Shown: piece after piece, positions 58,060 through 64,000 of the stretch
Layout: each line of letters begins with the position of its first letter
Numbering within the stretch: the first letter of the stretch is position 1
Assembly (NCBI GenBank): GCA_030789695.1
Contig: CM061139.1
Coordinates: 106,738,837-106,802,836, forward strand
Length of the DNA stretch: 64,000 bases
DNA from: Scilla litardierei
Lineage: Eukaryota; Streptophyta; Magnoliopsida; Asparagales; Asparagaceae
Direction: 5' to 3'
Notes under the pieces: model-generated
Seen by the model: the letters and a program-made list of their open reading frames with translations, nothing else
Told to the model about the DNA's origin: nothing
The model's database searches: none
Position numbers and translations under genes: made by a program

Positions 58060-61000
58060 CTATATCTCGGATTCACCCATAATCCCCAATTCTCGACGCA
58101 ACCGCACAAAGGAGTCCTCCTTTAGGGGTTTCGTGAAAATATCGGCGATTTGCTTTTGGGTTTCAACATACACTAAAATGATGTCCTTTTTAGCAACATG
58201 ATCATCTAAGAAATGGTGTCGGACATCTATGTGTTTCGATCGGGAATGGTGCACCGGATTCTTTGAAAGACAAATAGCACTTTGGTTATCCACCATGATA
58301 GGGCTAGTATCACAATGAATACCAAAATCCTTCAATGTGTGTCTCATCCAAAGAACCTGGGCACAAGCGGCACCGGCGGCAATATATTCCGCCACGGTGG
58401 TTGAAAGTGATACCGAATTTTGCTTCTTGGAAAACCAAGAGACAAGAGAATTTCCTAGAAAATGGCAAGTGCCACTAGTACTTTTCCTGTCGGATTTGCA
58501 TCCCGCATAATCAGCGTCACTATATGAGACTAACTCATATGTGCTAGATCTCGGATAAAGTAATCCAAAATCTAATGTGTAACTTAGATAGCGAAAAATA
58601 CACTTTACCGCTACTAAGTGAGACTCCTTAGGTTGAGACTGATAACGAGCACATATACATACGGCAAACATAATATCGGGCCTACTTGCGGTAAGATAAA
58701 GCAAACTACCTATCATACCTCGATATAGACGAATGTCTACATCCTTACCGCCCGTATCCTTGTCAAGATGCGTAGTCGTGCTCATTGGAGTCTTTTTCCC
58801 GGAGGCATTCTCCATTCCAAATCGCTTTAGCAACTCCACCGTGTACTTCGTTTGGTGGATGAAGATTGCATCGTTCATTTGGCGAATTTGGAGACCTAAG
58901 AAATATTTGAGTTCGCCCATGTGGCTCATCTCAAATTGTTCCTTCATCACAATAGAAAACTCTTCGCAAAGAGCGAAGTTAGTAGCACCGAAAATGATAT
59001 CATCAACATAAATTTGAACTAATAAAATATCATTATTCGCATGCTTAATAAAAAGTGTTGAATCTGCTTCGCCCATTTTAAAATTCAAATCCAAAAGAAA
59101 ATTCTTTAGGCGATCATACCAAGCTCGAGGAGCTTGTCTCAAACCATAAAGAGCTTTCTTTAGTTTAAAAACGTGATTTGGAAATTTTTCATTTACGAAG
59201 CCCGGAGGTTGAGAAACGTAAACTTCCTCAACGACATCTCCGTTTAAAAATGCACTTTTAACATCCATTTGAAATAATTTAAAATTCTTATGGCATGCAA
59301 AAGACAAAAGTAATCTAATTGATTCTAATCTAGCTACCGGAGCGAAAGATTCTTCGAAATCGATACCTTCCTCTTGACGATAGCCTTGAGCTACTAACCG
59401 AGCTTTGTTCCGGACGACGACTTGGTTTTCGTCGGTTTTGTTCTTGAAGATCCACTTTGTCCCTATGACGGTGTGGTTCTTCGATGGCAATGGAACAAGC
59501 TCCCAAACTTCATTCCTCTCGAATTGAATGAGCTCCTCCTCCATGGCTAAGATCCAAGCGCTATCTTCGCATGCTTCATTAATATTCTTTGGCTCTATCG
59601 ATGAGGCAAAGGCACAATTTGCGAAGTGGTGAACTTGCGATCTCGTCTTGACACTATCATAGATATTGCCAATGACTTGCTCATGGGGATGGTCACGAAC
59701 CGAATGAAGCCGTTTGGGAATACCTTGATCACTTGGAACATTCTCAACAACTTCATTAGTTGGGTTAGTCTCAATAGAATCAATAGAATCATTAGACTTA
59801 GAATTATCAAACGAATCACATAAAACATCCATAGAATCATTATCATTTGAAATTCTAGTTGGAACAAATCCTTCATTAAATGAGACATGAAGCGATTCCT
59901 CGATCGTTGAGGTTCGTTTGTTGAATATCCGGTAGGCTTTGCTACGCGTAGAATATCCAACAAAAATCCCCTCATCGGATCTCGGATCGAATTTGTCCAA
60001 ACTACCATATGTGTTCTTAATAAAACATTTCGAACCAAAAACACGAAAATGTTTAACTTGAGGCAACCTACCAAACAACAATTCATAACAAGTTTGTGTA
60101 GTGCCGGGCCTCAAAAGTATTCTATTAAACACATAGCAAGCGGTGTGTACCGCTTCCGCCCAAAATTGATGGCCAAGTTGGCTATCATCAAGCATAGTGC
60201 GAGCACACTCCACTAGCGTCCTATTCTTTCTCTCAACTACACCATTTTGAGGAGGTGCACGAGGGAAAGAGAAGGTGTGAGTAATACCAACTTCATCACA
60301 AAATGTCTCAAAAGACTCATTCTCAAATTCACCTCCATGATCACTACGAATAGTGACAATGGTGGTTCCTAAGAGATTTTGTACTTTCTTAACAAAAATT
60401 GTGAAGTTTTCAAAAGCTTCATTTTTATTACACAATGAAAATACCCAAGTAAATCTTGAATAGTCATCTACGATGACAAGTCCATACCTTGCATTTCCTA
60501 AGGAAGCTACTGTAGTTGGCCCAAATAAATCTAGATGTAATAGCTCTAGTGGCCGTTTAGTAGAGATGCTTTTCTTAGGTTTAAATGAAGATTTAGGAAG
60601 CTTGCCGCGTTGACAACAATCACAAAAACTTTTCTTTTCAAAAACAAGCTTCGGAAAACCTTTAATAGAATTCAATTTTGAAAGCTTATATAATGTTCCA
60701 AAGTTCACATGTCCAAAGCATCGATGCCATAAGTGTTGTTCACTTGTGTTGGCAACGAGACATTGTTCATATGACTTAGGAAGATCCAAAATATAAATGT
60801 CTTTACGACGAGTTCCGGAAAATAATAATTTTTCATTATCCTTTCTTAAAATATGACACAATCCTTTCGCAAAGCTAACTTTGTAACCTTTGTCACAAAG
60901 TTGACTTATTGAAATAAGATTATGATTTAAACCACTAACAAGATAAACATCACTAATTAGGGGTTTAGAAGGGTTACCGACTTTACCAACACCTATGATG

Positions 61001-61176
61001 GTTCCGCTCTCGTTGCCTCCAAATACGACGCGGTTTCCATTCGCAATAGGAACCACTCCGGAGAGCAAACGAGCGTCACCCGTCATGTGTTTGGAGCACC
61101 CGCTATCGAGTATCCAATTCCCTTTGGAGCTAAATTTAAATTTGATGCTCCTTTTCTTTTTCTTTTCCTTGAGTAC
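58060..61176 (-). CDS. pol: Sirevirus pol polyprotein
   Basis: The open frame starts after a TAG at 61179-61177, so no initiator ATG of its own is expected; the first ATG at 61086 lies just after the protease active site. Order: aspartic protease ([14 protein letters not shown], Asp at 61107), integrase zinc finger ([17 protein letters not shown]), integrase core with Asp in LHLDLFGP, Asp in RSDHGGEF and Glu in VVERKNR. Then reverse transcriptase ([22 protein letters not shown] at 59010-58987) and RNase H ([24 protein letters not shown]). All catalytic residues are present and there is no internal stop over 1,039 codons. It lies in a different frame from gag, so expression needs a frameshift or another mechanism, unless this copy has an indel. 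Confidence 0.93.
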   Translation of the reverse strand, partial: VLKEKKKKRSIKFKFSSKGNWILDSGCSKHMTGDARLLSGVVPIANGNRVVFGGNESGTIIGVGKVGNPSKPLISDVYLVSGLNHNLISISQLCDKGYKVSFAKGLCHILRKDNEKLLFSGTRRKDIYILDLPKSYEQCLVANTSEQHLWHRCFGHVNFGTLYKLSKLNSIKGFPKLVFEKKSFCDCCQRGKLPKSSFKPKKSISTKRPLELLHLDLFGPTTVASLGNARYGLVIVDDYSRFTWVFSLCNKNEAFENFTIFVKKVQNLLGTTIVTIRSDHGGEFENESFETFCDEVGITHTFSFPRAPPQNGVVERKNRTLVECARTMLDDSQLGHQFWAEAVHTACYVFNRILLRPGTTQTCYELLFGRLPQVKHFRVFGSKCFIKNTYGSLDKFDPRSDEGIFVGYSTRSKAYRIFNKRTSTIEESLHVSFNEGFVPTRISNDNDSMDVLCDSFDNSKSNDSIDSIETNPTNEVVENVPSDQGIPKRLHSVRDHPHEQVIGNIYDSVKTRSQVHHFANCAFASSIEPKNINEACEDSAWILAMEEELIQFERNEVWELVPLPSKNHTVIGTKWIFKNKTDENQVVVRNKARLVAQGYRQEEGIDFEESFAPVARLESIRLLLSFACHKNFKLFQMDVKSAFLNGDVVEEVYVSQPPGFVNEKFPNHVFKLKKALYGLRQAPRAWYDRLKNFLLDLNFKMGEADSTLFIKHANNDILLVQIYVDDIIFGATNFALCEEFSIVMKEQFEMSHMGELKYFLGLQIRQMNDAIFIHQTKYTVELLKRFGMENASGKKTPMSTTTHLDKDTGGKDVDIRLYRGMIGSLLYLTASRPDIMFAVCICARYQSQPKESHLVAVKCIFRYLSYTLDFGLLYPRSSTYELVSYSDADYAGCKSDRKSTSGTCHFLGNSLVSWFSKKQNSVSLSTTVAEYIAAGAACAQVLWMRHTLKDFGIHCDTSPIMVDNQSAICLSKNPVHHSRSKHIDVRHHFLDDHVAKKDIILVYVETQKQIADIFTKPLKEDSFVRLRRELGIMGESEI

Positions 61177-61229
61177 CTAAAGATAGACACTTTCATATCA
61201 TGGTACCCAAGATCATTGGGTCCAAGGGA

Positions 61230-63473
61230 TTATACCTTTGGAAGCCAAGTCCAAGTGGACTTAGACTTCCCCACATAATTCTTACTATGCACAACATCCG
61301 AAAAATAAGCATTCATGTACATTTGTTTTTCGTCCATGCTTGTGTCCTTTGGGCTCCAAATAGTGAATATTTTGGGAGCCATCATCCTATTGGGTGCATG
61401 CATGCTACGTTGATTTCTACGTGATGCATGTTGTGGATAGGCATACGGGACATGATGGAATGGTGCACGACGAGAATTATTCATATGATGAGGTGGGTGT
61501 ACATATGCATGTGTGGGAACACGTGCGTGAGGGTGTCTCACTTGGTGTGCATGTGCCCGAGAATGTGTTGCATAAAAATCATCATATGTGTGAGATGGTG
61601 GAGTAGGACGTGTGTTCCTACGTGGCATGGTATTTGTGTACATATAAGCATGGCCCTTCTTTGGAGGTCCACCCATAGTGGGTTTCTTTCCAAAAGAGGG
61701 TGTGGACGAGGTGGAAGCACCATTGGTAGATGAACTACCAATAGAGTGTTTGCTCCCACTCGTTGAGGCTTCAGAAGTTGGCCTAACAAAAGTAGTGACC
61801 GACTTGGATGAATTTCCCATCATATACCCCAAGCCAATGTGGTGTTTGGCCGGAAGTAAATCTTTTAGGATATTATCCAAATGGCCCTTACCCTTGTTGA
61901 ATTTGTTGATTCGGCCCAATGTGTCCTCATATTTCTCTTTGAGAGAACGCAAAGAAGTATCCAAATCGGATATTTGCGATGTGAGCACATAAACACGAGA
62001 TTTAAGATTCTCGTTCTTAATACTCAAAGTCGAGTTTTGAGAAGTTAAATCCGCTATCTCATGTTCTTCCGCATCCTCAATGCTAACATGTTCAAGTTTA
62101 GATTTGAGATTCACAATCTCATTTCTTAACTCTTCAACATCGGTGTCGTTGTTGGTGATGATATTCTTAGGCGATGTTTGAATGCTAGCTAGGTCATCTT
62201 TTACCTTAGTATATCTATTTACTAACTTAGTGTATTTTGACCAAAGTTGAGAGTTAGCATTTCTAAGATCATCCATCGTTACCTCATCGCTTTCGTCATT
62301 ACTATCATCGGAAGAGGAGGATCCTTGATCGTTCTCCTCTCTTGCCATGAAGCACATATGTGCTTGCTCCACTTTCTCATCATCCGACTCTCCGCTTGAG
62401 GAATCCTCGGAGTCGGTGAATGTTGCTCCGACAAGTCCTTTCTTGTACCCCTTTTTGTATTTCTTGGACTTATCGAATTTTGGCGCTTTCCACTTCTCCT
62501 TTTGTTTGTTGAGAGGACACTCCGCTTTTATGTGTCCTGGCTTATTGCACTTGAAACACAAAGGAGAGGAAGAGGCGTTAGAAGAACCAAATTTACCTTT
62601 GGTCTTGAAGTTACCTTTCCGGAAGAAACGGTTGAACTTCTTGGCCATGAGTGCCATGGACTCCAAGTCCAACTCGTTTTCCGAGTCTTCATCATCGGAA
62701 GATGTGGATGAAGCCGCCTTGAATGCAATCGCCTTTTTCTTAGGCGCATCTAGGTTCAAATATGACTTCATCTTTTCTTGTAGCTTCACCTTGCTATCTT
62801 TGCGTACCTCGTATGACATCAAAGTACCCATTAGTTGAACTACGGTATATTTGTTCATGTCATTACCTTCCTCGATGGCGAAGGTACGTTTTTCCCAAGA
62901 AGAGGGAAGTCCTTCAATAAGCTTTAAGCACTTCTCCTTTTGAGTGTAGATCTTGCCGAGGGCCTCTAACTCGTTTATTATGTCAACGAAGCGAGCGTAA
63001 TATTCTTTCATCTTCTCGCCCTGTTGCATATGAAACATTTCGTAATCTTTGGTTACGACAACGAGTTTAGAGTCTCTTACCCGACTCGTCCCTTCATGTA
63101 GTATGAGGAGAGAGTTCCAAATTTGATATGCACTCTTACATGTGCATATCTTATTGAAGTCCTCGGGCTCCAATGCGCATTGCAAGGCGTTCATTGCCTT
63201 GGCATTGCTTACCTCCGTGGCGACCTCCGCGGTAGTCCATTTCTCAAAATCTTCTTCTTCGGGCTCGATGTACTCCTTCATTGTAGTCCTCCATAAAGAT
63301 GAACTTCGGAGGAAGATTTCCATCCGACATTTCCAGTACTCGTAGTTGGTACCGTTGAAGAATGGAGGCCTTGTAGAGGAATGTCCTTCCATCACCGATG
63401 ACGCTCCTTCACGGTTCCTGAAGGTGTCGTAGTTGGAAGGTGGAGGCACGGTCTTGTTGTCGTTGGCAGACAT
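61230..63473 (-). CDS. gag: Sirevirus gag
   Basis: A 747-codon ORF from the ATG at 63473, 10 bases inside the primer site. The N-terminal half has the UBN2-type gag core (FFNGTNYEYWKCRMEIFL, AYQIWNSLLILHEGTSRVRD, YYARFVDIINELEALGK). A Lys-rich stretch precedes one CCHC zinc knuckle (CFKCNKPGHIKAEC, about residue 307). An acidic Ser/Asp segment, a long coiled coil (ELRNEIVNLKSKLEHV and on) and a His/Pro/Arg-rich tail follow. It ends at TAA 61232-61230, possibly CAA to TAA. The same frame stays open for 48 more codons beyond it. Long gag with a C-terminal coiled coil is a SIRE feature. Confidence 0.92.
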   Translation of the reverse strand: MSANDNKTVPPPSNYDTFRNREGASSVMEGHSSTRPPFFNGTNYEYWKCRMEIFLRSSSLWRTTMKEYIEPEEEDFEKWTTAEVATEVSNAKAMNALQCALEPEDFNKICTCKSAYQIWNSLLILHEGTSRVRDSKLVVVTKDYEMFHMQQGEKMKEYYARFVDIINELEALGKIYTQKEKCLKLIEGLPSSWEKRTFAIEEGNDMNKYTVVQLMGTLMSYEVRKDSKVKLQEKMKSYLNLDAPKKKAIAFKAASSTSSDDEDSENELDLESMALMAKKFNRFFRKGNFKTKGKFGSSNASSSPLCFKCNKPGHIKAECPLNKQKEKWKAPKFDKSKKYKKGYKKGLVGATFTDSEDSSSGESDDEKVEQAHMCFMAREENDQGSSSSDDSNDESDEVTMDDLRNANSQLWSKYTKLVNRYTKVKDDLASIQTSPKNIITNNDTDVEELRNEIVNLKSKLEHVSIEDAEEHEIADLTSQNSTLSIKNENLKSRVYVLTSQISDLDTSLRSLKEKYEDTLGRINKFNKGKGHLDNILKDLLPAKHHIGLGYMMGNSSKSVTTFVRPTSEASTSGSKHSIGSSSTNGASTSSTPSFGKKPTMGGPPKKGHAYMYTNTMPRRNTRPTPPSHTYDDFYATHSRAHAHQVRHPHARVPTHAYVHPPHHMNNSRRAPFHHVPYAYPQHASRRNQRSMHAPNRMMAPKIFTIWSPKDTSMDEKQMYMNAYFSDVVHSKNYVGKSKSTWTWLPKV

Positions 63474-63483
63474 AGCTGAGAAT

Positions 63484-63498
63484 CTGGCTTTGATACCA
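63484..63498 (-). other. Primer-binding site, initiator tRNA-Met type (I)
   Basis: The minus strand reads TGGTATCAAAGCCAG, close to the TGGTATCAGAGC site used by plant copia elements, two bases from the 5' LTR end. Confidence 0.88.
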
Positions 63499-63500
63499 AA

Positions 63501-64000
63501 TGTAATGCCCTACCAGCTATTGCACAAGTACTAGAGGGGGGGGGGGTGAATAGTACTTTAAAATAATAAGGCGTATAATTCCAAATTAAATTGCACACAA
63601 CTACCAAATCAATTTGCGGAAGCTTAAATTGAATGACGACAACGAAATTAACAATGCTAACAAACGATGTTAATGGGTTCGGATCCACCCAAGTCTCACC
63701 GACTTGTTCCCGGTGATCCTACGTCCCAACCACCCGGATCCCTTCCGGATACTTGAGTTAGAAACCCTAACTCAAGATTTCCACTATGAATATCTTGTGA
63801 AAAACCTTCACAAGATCAAATCATACATGCAATAGCAAACGTGAATCCCACAACCCGGGATCACAACCTTCTCTCACAACCGAGAGAATCACAAAGCAAT
63901 ATTAAAGAGTTTAATATGAAATAAATACTCTTACCACAAAATCCTATACCTTGAGTTTTTCTTACCCAATAGGTGGAATGAAGGATTTGAGGAAGATGAA
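63501..64000 (-). repeat. 5' LTR of Sirevirus I, partial
   Basis: The last 500 bp of the 5' LTR (minus sense). Compared with 52787 onward I find 3 base changes and an 11- versus 7-base G run. The rest is outside the window. Confidence 0.95.

Larger units (their letters stand above)
52787..64000 (-). mobile_element. Sirevirus (Ty1/copia) element I, near-complete
   Basis: In the minus sense: 5' LTR (from beyond the window to 63501), initiator-tRNA-Met primer site, gag, pol, internal palindrome cluster, env-like ORF, 3' UTR with several polypurine tracts, 3' LTR. An envelope-like ORF after pol, a UBN2-type gag with zinc knuckle and the gap-free 1,039-codon pol frame fit the SIRE/Maximus group. 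The two LTRs differ by only 3 substitutions and a G-tract length change over the 500 bp visible, so insertion is recent compared with all neighbours. Confidence 0.93.

Overview
This window reads as gene-free, transposon-saturated nuclear DNA of a flowering plant, such as pericentromeric or other heterochromatin. No host gene, rRNA or tRNA gene is recognisable. Nearly every base belongs to an LTR retrotransposon, solo LTR or retrotransposon-derived tandem repeat. The plant origin follows from the families seen: Athila-type Ty3/gypsy with tRNA-Asp primer sites, a Tat-like Ty3/gypsy relic, a chromodomain Ty3/gypsy element, and a Sirevirus Ty1/copia element with an initiator-tRNA-Met primer site. 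I cannot name the species.

The order of insertion can be read from 5-bp target duplications. An old Tat-like element E (32483-47272, start outside the window) is the outer shell. Athila element A (1-32482) abuts it on the left. A contains two minus-strand copies of a second Athila family: B (2851-15673, duplication AGGTG, between RNase H and integrase of A) and D (17254-25520, duplication GACTT, after the integrase). B's 5' LTR contains solo LTR C (13567-15573, duplication AAAAC). E also contains element F (35597-45579), inserted inside a 46-47 bp tandem array. F's 5' LTR holds a solo Sirevirus LTR, J (37519-39389, duplication ACTAT). Chromovirus G (47273-50838, minus) follows, broken by LTR element H (50839-52786), which is broken by the young Sirevirus I (52787-64000, minus).

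The coding capacity is strikingly partitioned. A keeps RT, RNase H and integrase but has no gag or protease; an unknown acidic ORF sits in their place. B and D keep gag and protease but share a clean absence of RT, RNase H and integrase. F carries only the unknown ORF. A, B, D and F all have tRNA-Asp primer sites and related 3' regions, so trans-mobilisation is a reasonable inference. Only Sirevirus I looks recent: pol and gag are long and open, and its LTRs differ by 3 substitutions plus a G-tract length change over about 500 bp.

The most unusual signal is regulatory. Family 1 Athila (A, C, F), family 2 Athila (B, D) and the Sirevirus (I, J) each carry a dense cluster of family-specific palindromes upstream of the LTR TATA box. 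In every element that has an env-like/Athila ORF (A, B, D, I), a second cluster of the same family-specific palindrome lies directly upstream of that ORF. In A, B and D this second cluster is followed by its own TATA-like box. The env-like proteins begin with basic segments and carry heptad-like segments towards the C-terminus. A second striking signal is a set of small hairpins with constant loops and compensating stem changes between families, two of them tied to AAGCTTGGGGGA polypurine tracts.
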